From Sphingosinithalassobacter sp. CS137 (GTDB lineage Bacteria > Pseudomonadota > Alphaproteobacteria > Sphingomonadales > Sphingomonadaceae), in contig NZ_CP060494.1 of assembly GCF_014334115.1 (NCBI RefSeq), positions 2,944,501 to 3,008,500 on the forward strand: a stretch of 64,000 bases of DNA. The letters run 5' to 3'. Below the pieces are notes generated by a model. That model ran no database searches, was not told the DNA's origin, and was given only the letters and a program-made list of their open reading frames with translations. This document shows, piece after piece, positions 56,788-64,000 of the stretch. Within the stretch, counting starts at the first letter, position 1. Every line of letters starts with the position of its first letter. The position numbers and the translations under genes were made by a program.

Positions 56788-58001
56788 GCGCCCGCCACCA
56801 CGCGCGTGTGCAGCGGATTGAAGCCGATGCGATAGACGAGATCGGCGGGCGTATCGACGTTCCAGATGGCAAGATCGCATGCCTTGCCGGTTTCCAGCGA
56901 GCCCGTGACTTCGTGCAGGCCGAGCGCCCGGGCGGCGTTCCGAGTCACGGCGGCGAGGCACTCCTCGACGGTGAGACGGAACAGCGTCGCGCCCATGTTC
57001 ATCGCGAGCAGCAGCGAGGTGAGCGGCGAGGTTCCGGGATTGCAATCGGTGGCGAGCGCGATCGGCACGCGCGCCGCGCGCAGCGCCTCGATCGGGGGCA
57101 GCTTGGTTTCACGCATGAAGTAAAAGGCTCCGGGAAGCAGCGTCGCGACCGTACCGGCGCGGGCCATGGCGGCGACCCCCTCGGCGTCGAGATGCTCGAG
57201 GTGATCGGCGGAGAGGGCGCCGTGGCGGGCGGCAAGCGCGGCGCCGTGCTGGTTCGACAGTTGTTCGGCGTGGAGCTTCACCGGCAAGCCGTGACCGGCG
57301 GCGGCAGCGAAGATGCGGTCGGTCTGCGCGGGAGTGAAGCCGATCCCTTCGCAGAAGACATCGACGGCGTCGGCAAGCCCGGCCTGCGCGATCGCGGGAA
57401 GCATCGTCTCACAGACATGGGCGACATAATCGTCGGCGTCGCCTTCGAATTCGGGCGGAAGCGCATGGGCGCCGAGGAAGGTGGTGCGCACACGAACGCG
57501 GCGCGTCTCGCCAAGTGCCCGGGCCGCGCGCAGCATCTTCGCCTCGTCGTCGAGGGTGAGGCCGTAGCCTGACTTGATCTCGACCGTGGTAACTCCTTCG
57601 GCGAGCAACGCGTCGAGCCGCGGCAGGCTCTGCGCGACCAGATCGGCCTCGCTTGCGGCGCGGGTTGCCGTCATCGTCGATCGGATGCCGCCTCCGTTCC
57701 GGGCGATCTCCTCATAGCTGGCGCCTTCGAGCCGTGCTTCGAATTCGCCGGCACGGTTGCCCGCGTGCACGAGATGGGTGTGGCAGTCGATCAGGCCGGG
57801 CGTGATCCAGCGGCCGTCGCAGGCGATGCGTTCGGCCGCGTCGAGCGGCGGCGCCTCTGCCGCAGGGCCGGCATAGACGATCCGCCCGTCGCGTGCGGCG
57901 ACGATGCCGTCGTCGATCGCGCGCGCACCGTCAGCAGTCAGCGGGAGCAGTCGCGCGCCGTGCCACATCCGGTCGCAGCGGGGAGACTCGTCGGAGGCCA
58001 T
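56784..58001 (-). CDS. hutI: Imidazolonepropionase
   Basis: A 405-residue amidohydrolase opening imidazolone propionate to N-formimino-glutamate, step three. Metal-binding motifs are [19 protein letters not shown] near the N terminus, [10 protein letters not shown] and a late [20 protein letters not shown]. It is the first gene of the minus-strand operon hutI-H-G-U, and its promoter lies in the 60-bp region shared with hutF, which holds an 18-bp perfect palindrome. Translation couples through the four-base overlap with hutH. Confidence 0.96.
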   Translation of the reverse strand: MASDESPRCDRMWHGARLLPLTADGARAIDDGIVAARDGRIVYAGPAAEAPPLDAAERIACDGRWITPGLIDCHTHLVHAGNRAGEFEARLEGASYEEIARNGGGIRSTMTATRAASEADLVAQSLPRLDALLAEGVTTVEIKSGYGLTLDDEAKMLRAARALGETRRVRVRTTFLGAHALPPEFEGDADDYVAHVCETMLPAIAQAGLADAVDVFCEGIGFTPAQTDRIFAAAAGHGLPVKLHAEQLSNQHGAALAARHGALSADHLEHLDAEGVAAMARAGTVATLLPGAFYFMRETKLPPIEALRAARVPIALATDCNPGTSPLTSLLLAMNMGATLFRLTVEECLAAVTRNAARALGLHEVTGSLETGKACDLAIWNVDTPADLVYRIGFNPLHTRVVAGA

Positions 58002-58027
58002 ATGCGACAGACTTGGCCACTCGCGCG

Positions 58028-58045
58028 AATATGTCTAGACATATT
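58028..58045. promoter_or_regulatory. HutC operator candidate: 18-bp perfect palindrome between hutI and hutF
   Basis: AATATGTCTAGACATATT is a perfect palindrome centred in the 60-bp region between the two divergent hut operons. GntR/HutC family repressors bind short palindromes of this kind, and hutC is encoded in the plus-strand arm. Its centre is 36 bases from the hutI ATG and 25 from the hutF ATG, so one site could silence both promoters. Confidence 0.75.
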
Positions 58046-58061
58046 TGACGGGAGGTGCGGC

Positions 58062-59399
58062 ATGCGCGCGCTATGGTTCGAAACGGCGTTGGTCGGAGAT
58101 GCCTGGGAGCGCGGCGTTACGGTCACGCTGGAGCGCGGGCGGATCGCCACGCTGGTGTGCGGCACGCGGCCCGGCGAAGGCGCCGAACGGTGCGCGATCG
58201 GTGTTCCCGGTCTCCCCAACCTCCACAGCCACGCCTTTCAGCGGGCGATGGCGGGGCTGGCCGAGGCGCGGCGCGGCGAGGGGGACGATTTCTGGGGCTG
58301 GCGCGAGCTGATGTACCGCTTCCTCGACCGGCTGACGCCCGAAGACGTCGAGGCGATCGCCGCGCTCGCCTTTGCCGAGATGCTCGAAGCGGGGTTCACG
58401 CGCGTCGGCGAGTTTCACTATCTGCATCACGATCCGGAGGGCAGGCGCTACGACGCATCCGCCGAGATGGCCGAGCGAATCGCCGCAGCGGCCGAGACGA
58501 GCGGAATCGCGCTGACGCTGCTGCCGGTCTTCTACGCGCATGGCGGGTTCGGCGGTGCGGCCCCGGGGGCGGCGCAGCGCCGCTTCATCAGCGACATCGA
58601 CGGCTATGGCCGGCTGCTGGAGGGCGCGCGTGCCGCCGTGGCGACGCTGCCGGACGCGCGGGTGGGAATTGCGCCGCACAGCCTGCGCGCCGTCACGCCG
58701 GACGCGCTACGGGCGCTGCTGCCGCTGTGCCCCGACGGGCCGGTGCACATCCACATCGCCGAACAGCTGCGCGAAGTGGAGGATTGTGTCGCCTGGAGCG
58801 GACGGCGGCCGGTCGAGTGGCTGCTCGACGCGGTGCCGGTCGATGAACGCTGGTGCCTGGTGCACGCCACGCATGTGACGCCTGACGAGCGCTCCGCGCT
58901 CGGGCGGTCCGGCGCAGTGGCGGGGCTGTGCCCGATCACCGAGGCGAACCTCGGCGACGGCATCTTTCCGGCGGCGGAATATCTGGCGGAGGGCGGCGCG
59001 ATCGGCGTGGGCAGCGATTCGAACGTGCGGATCGACGCCGCCGAGGAACTGCGGCTGCTCGAATATGGCCAGCGGCTGACGCGGCGGCAGCGCTGCGTGC
59101 TGGGGAGCGGCGCAGCGCTGTTTCGAGCCGCGCTTTCGGGCGGCGCGGCCGCGCTCGGCGCGCCGGCGGGGCTGGCGGAGGGGCAGGCGGCGGACATCGT
59201 TGCGCTCGATGCCGGCGATCCCGCTCTGATCGGGCGGTCGGGCGACGCGCTGCTCGATGGGTGGATCTTCGCCGGGCGCGGAGCGATCGACTGCGTGTGG
59301 CGCGGCGGCGCGAAGCTAGTCGCGGGCGGTCGCCACCTCCGCCGCGAGGCGATCCGCGCGCGCTATGCCGCGACGCTGGGGCGGCTGCTCGACGCATGA
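58062..59399 (+). CDS. hutF: Formimidoylglutamate deiminase
   Basis: A 445-residue amidohydrolase converting N-formimino-glutamate to N-formylglutamate and ammonia, step four of the five-step route. GVPGLPNLHSHAFQRAMAGL carries the metal His pair; GVGSDSNVRIDAAEELRLLE contains the catalytic Asp region. The presence of HutF together with HutG marks the five-step pathway that releases formate instead of formamide. RBS is GGGAGGTG. Its stop overlaps hutC as ATGA. Confidence 0.95.
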   Translation: MRALWFETALVGDAWERGVTVTLERGRIATLVCGTRPGEGAERCAIGVPGLPNLHSHAFQRAMAGLAEARRGEGDDFWGWRELMYRFLDRLTPEDVEAIAALAFAEMLEAGFTRVGEFHYLHHDPEGRRYDASAEMAERIAAAAETSGIALTLLPVFYAHGGFGGAAPGAAQRRFISDIDGYGRLLEGARAAVATLPDARVGIAPHSLRAVTPDALRALLPLCPDGPVHIHIAEQLREVEDCVAWSGRRPVEWLLDAVPVDERWCLVHATHVTPDERSALGRSGAVAGLCPITEANLGDGIFPAAEYLAEGGAIGVGSDSNVRIDAAEELRLLEYGQRLTRRQRCVLGSGAALFRAALSGGAAALGAPAGLAEGQAADIVALDAGDPALIGRSGDALLDGWIFAGRGAIDCVWRGGAKLVAGGRHLRREAIRARYAATLGRLLDA

Positions 59400-60085
59400 C
59401 GATCGAGGAGCGGATCCGGCGCGATATCGAAGGCCGCATCCGATCGGGCGCATGGCTGCCGGGTCAGCGTATCCCGTTCGAGGCCGAACTGGCCACCCGC
59501 TACGGCTGCGCGCGCGCGACGGCGAACAAGGCGCTGACGCGGCTGGCGCGCGAGGGGCTGATTGAGCGGCGACGACGGGCCGGCTCGTTCGTCGCGCAGC
59601 CGCAGGTTCGCTCGGCGGTCGTGGGCGTGCCGGACATCGCCGCGCTGCTGGCCGAACGCGGCGAACCGCATCGCTGGCAGTTGCTCGGGCGCGAGGAAGA
59701 TGCGGAGCTCCCCGCCGATGTGACCGACGGGCGCGGCGACCGCTGGTTGGCGGTGTGCGGCATCCATCATGCCGCCGCTGCTCCGTTCGGCTGGGAACAG
59801 CGCTGGATCGACTGCGCCAGCGTGCCCGCTGCCGAGGCGGCGGAGTTCGCCGACGTTGCGCCGGGCAGCTGGCTGCTCGTGAACGTGCCCTGGAGCGACG
59901 CCCGGCATCGCGTGCGCGCCGTCGGCGCGAGCCCGGCCACGGCTGCGGCACTGGAAATCGCGCGGGGGAGCGCCTGTCTTCAGATCGAGCGCTGGACGTG
60001 GCGCGGCGATCGGCCGGTGACCTATGTTCGGCAGACCTTCCCCGGCGATCGCTATGATCTGGTGGAGACGTTCGCGTCGGAGTAG
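59396..60085 (+). CDS. hutC: Histidine utilisation repressor (GntR/HutC family)
   Basis: A 229-residue regulator: an N-terminal winged helix of GntR type (IRSGAWLPGQRIPFEAELAT, RYGCARATANKALTRLAREG, LIERRRRAGSFVA) and a C-terminal UTRA effector domain that senses urocanate in known HutC proteins. It is translationally coupled to hutF. By family knowledge it represses the hut operons until urocanate accumulates; the palindrome at 58028 is the likely binding site, and hutC would then be autoregulated. Confidence 0.94.
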   Translation: MTIEERIRRDIEGRIRSGAWLPGQRIPFEAELATRYGCARATANKALTRLAREGLIERRRRAGSFVAQPQVRSAVVGVPDIAALLAERGEPHRWQLLGREEDAELPADVTDGRGDRWLAVCGIHHAAAAPFGWEQRWIDCASVPAAEAAEFADVAPGSWLLVNVPWSDARHRVRAVGASPATAAALEIARGSACLQIERWTWRGDRPVTYVRQTFPGDRYDLVETFASE

Positions 60086-60141
60086 CGCCGCCATCTCGCG
60101 CGCGTTGCGCCGATTTCGGTATTCGCGCGTTGGGCGGGACG

Positions 60142-60984
60142 ATGCAGAAGCTCTGGTTCGTCACAAATCACCTTTCCGGCACGGCGACTCGCGAAAAATG
60201 CGAGGCGCTCGAGGCCGTGTTCGAGGAGCGCGGACTGGTGCTCGCCGGTCGCACCCAGTTTCCCGACGACGATCTGCCCGACGGGGCGCAGCTCGACGCC
60301 GCGGGCGTCGACACGGTGGTGCTGTTCGCCGGAGACGGGACGATCAACGCCGCGCTGTGCAAGCTCGGGCGCTGGGAAGGCGCCTTTCTGATCCTGCCGG
60401 GCGGCACGATGAACCTGCTGGCGAAGGAGCTGCACGGCAACGAGACCGATCCGCACAAGATCGTCCATGCCGCGCATGTCTGCGACCGGCGCGTTGCGCT
60501 GCCGTTCGTCGAGGCGGGCCCGCACCGCGCCTTCGTCGGCCTGATCCTGGGGCCGGCGGCGCACTGGTTTCGCGCGCGCGAGGAGATGCGCGCGCATCGC
60601 CTGGCGCGGCTCTGGCGGGCGGTCCGATTCGCCTGGCGCAAGACCTTCGGGGGGCACGGAGTGCGGGTCTATGGCGCGCCCGATCTGCGCGCCGGTTATC
60701 AGGCGGTGTTCGTGAAGCCCGATCCTAGCGGTCTCGAAGTCGATGGGATCGACGCGCACGACTGGAGCTCAATCGTCGAACTCGGCTGGGACTGGCTGAC
60801 CGGCGACTGGGTGGCGGCCCGTGCGGTGACCCACACGCGCACAGATCACTTGCGCGTTCGGGGAACACGGCCGGTACTTGCCTTGTTCGATGGAGAACCG
60901 GAGACGCTGGAGCCGCGTGTCGTCATCACGAGCGGCAAGAGCCTCCCCGGCTTTATCGCCACGCGTCAGGAGAGCGCCGAATGA
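60142..60984 (+). CDS. Diacylglycerol kinase-family (YegS/DagK-like) lipid kinase
   Basis: A 280-residue protein with the DAGK catalytic domain: VVLFAGDGTINAALCKLGRW contains the nucleotide-binding GDGT motif, and ILPGGTMNLLAKELHG the second signature. Such enzymes phosphorylate diacylglycerol or related lipids with ATP. It is slightly shorter than typical YegS (about 300). The start at 60142 (MQKLWF) is preferred to a TTG at 60130. It is coupled to a metallophosphoesterase by a four-base overlap, suggesting linked phospho-lipid chemistry. Confidence 0.87.
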   Translation: MQKLWFVTNHLSGTATREKCEALEAVFEERGLVLAGRTQFPDDDLPDGAQLDAAGVDTVVLFAGDGTINAALCKLGRWEGAFLILPGGTMNLLAKELHGNETDPHKIVHAAHVCDRRVALPFVEAGPHRAFVGLILGPAAHWFRAREEMRAHRLARLWRAVRFAWRKTFGGHGVRVYGAPDLRAGYQAVFVKPDPSGLEVDGIDAHDWSSIVELGWDWLTGDWVAARAVTHTRTDHLRVRGTRPVLALFDGEPETLEPRVVITSGKSLPGFIATRQESAE

Positions 60985-61778
60985 TCCGCCTGTTCCACGT
61001 CAGCGACATCCATTTCGGGGCCGAGGATCGCGAAGCGCTCGACTGGTTCGCTCATAGGACGCGCGAGGAGCAGCCCGATGCCGTGATCGTGACCGGCGAC
61101 CTGACGATGCGCGCGCGTTCTCACGAGTTCGCCGCCGCAGCGGAATGGCTGCGGAGCCTCGACCGGCCGACGACGGTGGAAGTGGGCAATCACGATCTTC
61201 CCTATTTCGATCTCTTCGCCCGCTTCTTCAGGCCGTATCGCCGGTATCGCGCGGTCGAGGACATGATCGAGAAGCCGCTCGACCTGAAGGGGGTGGCGAT
61301 CGTTCCGCTGAAGACGACCGCGCGCTTCCAGTTCCGGCTCAACTGGTCGAAGGGCCGCGTGAGTACGCGCGCGTTGCAGAAATCGCTGTCGATCGTCGAA
61401 TCGCTGCCGAAGGACGAGCTGGTGTTCGTCGCCTGTCATCATCCGCTGGTGGAGGCGGACACCCAGGCGACCTCGCGCACGCGTCGGGGTCGGCAGGCGC
61501 TGGAGGCGCTCGCCACCGCCGGTGCCGACGCGGTGCTGACCGGCCACGTCCATGATCCGTTCGACATCGAGCGGCATGTGGAGGGCAAGCCGATCCGCCT
61601 GGTGGGAGCGGGCACGCTTTCCGAGCGGGTGCGCGAGCACCCGCCCTCGTTCAACGAGATCCGGATCGAGGGGCGCAGCTTCGAAACGGTCGCGCGCTTC
61701 ATGAACGAGGCCCATCCGGAGCGCGAAGGCGCGGAAGTGCCGGTGACCGGCGACGAGCGCCGCGCGGCCAACGCCTGA
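60981..61778 (+). CDS. Calcineurin-like metallophosphoesterase
   Basis: A 265-residue dimetal phosphoesterase. The ligand motifs are in order: FHVSDIHFG (Asp, His), VIVTGDLTMRA (Asp), EVGNHDLPYF (Asn, His), CHHPLVE (His) and TGHVHDPFD (His pair). The family includes cAMP phosphodiesterases and lipid phosphatases such as LpxH; the substrate is not defined. Start overlaps the lipid kinase stop (ATGA). The gene converges with the methyltransferase at a four-base gap. Confidence 0.9.
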   Translation: MIRLFHVSDIHFGAEDREALDWFAHRTREEQPDAVIVTGDLTMRARSHEFAAAAEWLRSLDRPTTVEVGNHDLPYFDLFARFFRPYRRYRAVEDMIEKPLDLKGVAIVPLKTTARFQFRLNWSKGRVSTRALQKSLSIVESLPKDELVFVACHHPLVEADTQATSRTRRGRQALEALATAGADAVLTGHVHDPFDIERHVEGKPIRLVGAGTLSERVREHPPSFNEIRIEGRSFETVARFMNEAHPEREGAEVPVTGDERRAANA

Positions 61779-61782
61779 GCGC

Positions 61783-62541
61783 TCAGCGCAGCCGGGTGCC
61801 GATCAGCGTGCCCTTGGTGCCCTTGTTGACCAGCTTGAACTCGAAGTTCGGCCAGCGCCGCCGCCAACGGCGCGCGACGACGCGCTCGCCCGGGCGTGCC
61901 GCGTCGTCCAGCATCACCGTGCCGCCCACCGGCATCCGATCGAACAGGCTTTCGGCGGCACCGCGCACATAGGGATGGATCGTCCAGGGCGGGCCATCGA
62001 CGATCAGCAGGTCGATCTGCGGCGGCAACGGGCCATGGTCGTACCAGACGCCTGGCCAGTCGCCGGGCGGACGGCGGAACGGCGTGGCGCGCAGATCGGC
62101 CTCGACACCGTTCTCGCGCAGCCATTCGTGCGTCGCGGCGACGAAATCCGCGTGCTGATCGCAGCTGATGAGCTGACCGCTGCCGCTGCCGCTGCTCTTC
62201 TGAAGCGCCTTGCCGATCACCAGGCTGGAGGCGCCGGCGCCCAGCTCGACGACGGTTTCGGGCTTCCGCTCGAGAATGTGATCGACGATCAGCGTGAGGA
62301 AGCCGGTATCGGCCTTCCAGCTTCCAAGGTTCGGCAGCGCATCGGGCGCGAGATCGAGCCGCTCGAGCAACTCGCGCTTCGCGCGCTTCGATCCGCCCGA
62401 AAGACTGCGCGCGAGCCACGGCCAGCCGATCGCGCCGAACGCCAGGACGTGCGCCCAATCCGACGCGGTGCGCTCGACGTCTTCCGGCCACAAGGCATCG
62501 TCGGACAGTGGCAGATAGGAAGTCGCCTCGCGGGACGTCAT
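61783..62541 (-). CDS. Class I SAM-dependent methyltransferase-like protein
   Basis: A 252-residue protein. The SAM-binding core has TVVELGAGASSLVIGKALQK, SCDQHADFVAATHEW and LLIVDGPPWTIHPY, with a late GGTVMLDDAARPGERVV. The overall pattern resembles the FkbM or class I methyltransferase-like proteins that act on small molecules or glycans, but the substrate is unknown. The start at 62541 is supported by GGGAGAG on the minus strand; a longer frame to 62628 is less likely. Confidence 0.8.
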   Translation of the reverse strand: MTSREATSYLPLSDDALWPEDVERTASDWAHVLAFGAIGWPWLARSLSGGSKRAKRELLERLDLAPDALPNLGSWKADTGFLTLIVDHILERKPETVVELGAGASSLVIGKALQKSSGSGSGQLISCDQHADFVAATHEWLRENGVEADLRATPFRRPPGDWPGVWYDHGPLPPQIDLLIVDGPPWTIHPYVRGAAESLFDRMPVGGTVMLDDAARPGERVVARRWRRRWPNFEFKLVNKGTKGTLIGTRLR

Positions 62542-62678
62542 GCAGTCGCTCTCCCTCGCAATCCGGTGCTCGTGACGGTGCTGCAAACCGAGCGCCCGAG
62601 CAATTCCCGAAGCGGCGTGCGAGACCACTCGCGTCCCGCCGCGTCAACCGAAATTCGACGGTGCGCCCCGCAGGCACG

Positions 62679-62707
62679 AAAAAGGGGCCGCCCCGAAGGA
62701 CGACCCC
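62679..62707 (-). terminator. Rho-independent terminator of the autotransporter gene
   Basis: Minus-strand stem of 10 bp (GGGGTCGTCC with GGGCGGCCCC, including three G-U pairs) closed by a TTCG tetraloop and followed by five Ts. It begins 22 bases beyond the autotransporter stop. Confidence 0.88.
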
Positions 62708-62728
62708 GTTCCCGTTTCGCAGAATGGA

Positions 62729-64000
62729 TCAGAAGCGGAAGGTGACCGATCCGCGATAGTTCTGTGCCTCGACGTCCTCGCGCTCGATCGTGGTCTGCGC
62801 GGAGACCGACAGGTCGACGTTGCCGGTCGAAACCGTCACGCCGCCGGCGATTTCCGCCCAATCCTGATCGGTGCCCGCAAGCGCGAAGATCGCGTTCGGG
62901 CCGACGCCGCCCACGAAATTCGCACCGAACGCCGCCGGGCGCTCTTCAAAATCGTGGACATAGTTTGCGCTCAGGTACGGCCGGATCATGCCGGTCTTGC
63001 CCTGCAGCATCGCACCGGCACGCGCCTGAAGGCTCTCGAAGGTGCCCAGATCATACTGCAGCGCCGGACCGCCGCCGGTTTCCGCGGTTGGCGTGAACTG
63101 GATCTCGCTTGCCCGGATCGAGGCGCGCGGCCCGACCGAGAGCGCGCCGAGATCGAAGCTCTTGCCGATACCCACTTCGCTGGTGAAGACGAAGGCAGTG
63201 TCCTCGGCGCGCAGCGTGTAGCCGCCGCCCGGCACCGCGACGTTGCGGATGCTGCGCGTGTCGAAGGCGCCGGCGCTGATCTGCGCATCGAAGGTGAGGC
63301 CGCTTTCCATCATGACCTTGCCGTAGAGGCTGCCCTGATAGAGCTGCCCTTCGGAGGTTTGCGGCGCGCCGCCCACCGATCCGTCGATATCGGCATAGGA
63401 GACCGAGAAACCGATCATGCTGGTGTCGTCGAGCCGTGCCTCGACGCCGGCCGCGGCGAACCAGCCATCGAACTGGTTCCGCTCGGCCGACACGCCGGCC
63501 ATTCCGGCGCTGTCACCGTCGATATAACCGCCGGCGACGAAGACGCTGACGTTGTCGGGCAGGACATTCTCCTGCACGATGTCCTGGTTCGCGTCGCTGC
63601 GGATGTCGGTGGCGCCGAAACCGCGTGCGCTGAGCGCCGCCATTTCGATCGGTCGGCCGATCATCGTCAGCGAACCGCCCGAGCTGCTCGGATCGAGCCC
63701 GGCGATCCGTTCGCTGTTGAACTGCGTCAGCACGTTGACGGCAGCCACGCCGGCGAAACCGGTGAGCGTCTGCGCCTGGGGGGCGAAGCCCTGGAGCGTG
63801 GTGCGGATCGTCTCGGCGTTCTGCACGTCGAGCGTGCCGTACAGCTCGGAGTATTCGCCGTACTGCGTGCGGTTCTGATTGAGCAGCTGCGCATAGGCGC
63901 TCTGGACCGGCGACGAGCTGTCGATGACGTCGGCGTAGCTGCCCGCTTCGATCTCCACCAGCACCGAGTTGGCGGTGTAGCTTACCTGCGGCGTCAGGAT
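62729..64000 (-). CDS. Autotransporter outer-membrane beta-barrel protein, C-terminal part (5' truncated by window end)
   Basis: The frame is open to the window end, so the N terminus and start lie outside; about 423 residues are visible. The last 270 or so residues form an autotransporter-type 12-strand barrel: alternating strands such as VSVFVAGGYIDGD, NQFDGWFAAAGVEARLDDTS and LTFDAQISAGAFDTR, ending in GSVTFRF, a terminal phenylalanine that serves as outer-membrane targeting signal. The part before it (NSVLVEIEAGSYADVIDSSS and AYAQLLNQNRTQYGEYSELY) is passenger-linker. The passenger and its function are not visible. Confidence 0.9.
   Translation of the reverse strand: MLTPQVSYTANSVLVEIEAGSYADVIDSSSPVQSAYAQLLNQNRTQYGEYSELYGTLDVQNAETIRTTLQGFAPQAQTLTGFAGVAAVNVLTQFNSERIAGLDPSSSGGSLTMIGRPIEMAALSARGFGATDIRSDANQDIVQENVLPDNVSVFVAGGYIDGDSAGMAGVSAERNQFDGWFAAAGVEARLDDTSMIGFSVSYADIDGSVGGAPQTSEGQLYQGSLYGKVMMESGLTFDAQISAGAFDTRSIRNVAVPGGGYTLRAEDTAFVFTSEVGIGKSFDLGALSVGPRASIRASEIQFTPTAETGGGPALQYDLGTFESLQARAGAMLQGKTGMIRPYLSANYVHDFEERPAAFGANFVGGVGPNAIFALAGTDQDWAEIAGGVTVSTGNVDLSVSAQTTIEREDVEAQNYRGSVTFRF

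Overview
The window is a GC-rich, densely coded piece of an alphaproteobacterial chromosome, most likely from a sphingomonad (Sphingomonadaceae). This is inferred from the split glycine decarboxylase (gcvPA/gcvPB), a compact PutA without a DNA-binding domain, an archaeal/eukaryotic-type prolyl-tRNA synthetase, exosortase-A-associated glycosylation genes, and several promoters matching the alphaproteobacterial general-stress sigma factor EcfG (GGAAC-N16/17-CGTT). No insertion sequence, integrase, prophage or CRISPR array was seen. No gene-free stretch exceeds 300 bases.

Layout. 1-17 kb: glycine cleavage P-protein subunits, a small exported protein, two methyltransferase-family proteins, a DMT transporter, proS, glpD, a ferritin-like DUF892 protein, RNase R, a tandem pair of small tail-anchored paralogues, a saccharopine-dehydrogenase-like reductase, an ABC exporter and an intracellular PHA depolymerase. 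16-25 kb: a stress-type PNPOx protein, DUF1232 and DUF805 proteins, thiolase plus MaoC hydratase, putA, a topoisomerase IB-MscS operon, and a DJ-1/PfpI protein facing that operon across back-to-back stress-type promoter elements. 25-31 kb: exosortase-associated O-ligase and glycosyltransferase genes with two uncharacterised partners, then a compact divergent S24-repressor/mini-HTH switch with a palindromic operator. 31-43 kb: an SLC13 permease, several oxidoreductases, a broken SDR remnant, glnB-glnA, map, a CinA-like protein and tRNA-Gly(CCC).

43-51 kb is the most interesting part. Six co-directional, mostly overlapping genes encode a TPP-dependent pyruvate-oxidase-like enzyme, a membrane protein with an internal His-containing duplication, a gluconate-dehydrogenase-subunit-3-like protein, a GMC oxidoreductase, an SDR and a GH15 glucoamylase/trehalase-like enzyme. 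They lie behind a perfect EcfG-type promoter. A soluble sensory-rhodopsin-transducer homologue is transcribed divergently. 51.5-60 kb carries a complete five-step histidine utilisation pathway (hutH, U, I, F, G) plus the HutC repressor, arranged as two divergent operons around an 18-bp perfect palindrome, with an FMN hydroxyacid oxidase at the end of the long arm. The window ends with a lipid kinase-phosphoesterase pair, a methyltransferase and the C-terminal part of an autotransporter.

Functional themes are amino-acid catabolism (glycine, proline, histidine), nitrogen control (PII and glutamine synthetase), carbon storage (PHA) and general stress survival. All calls come from reading the sequence; no database search was run.
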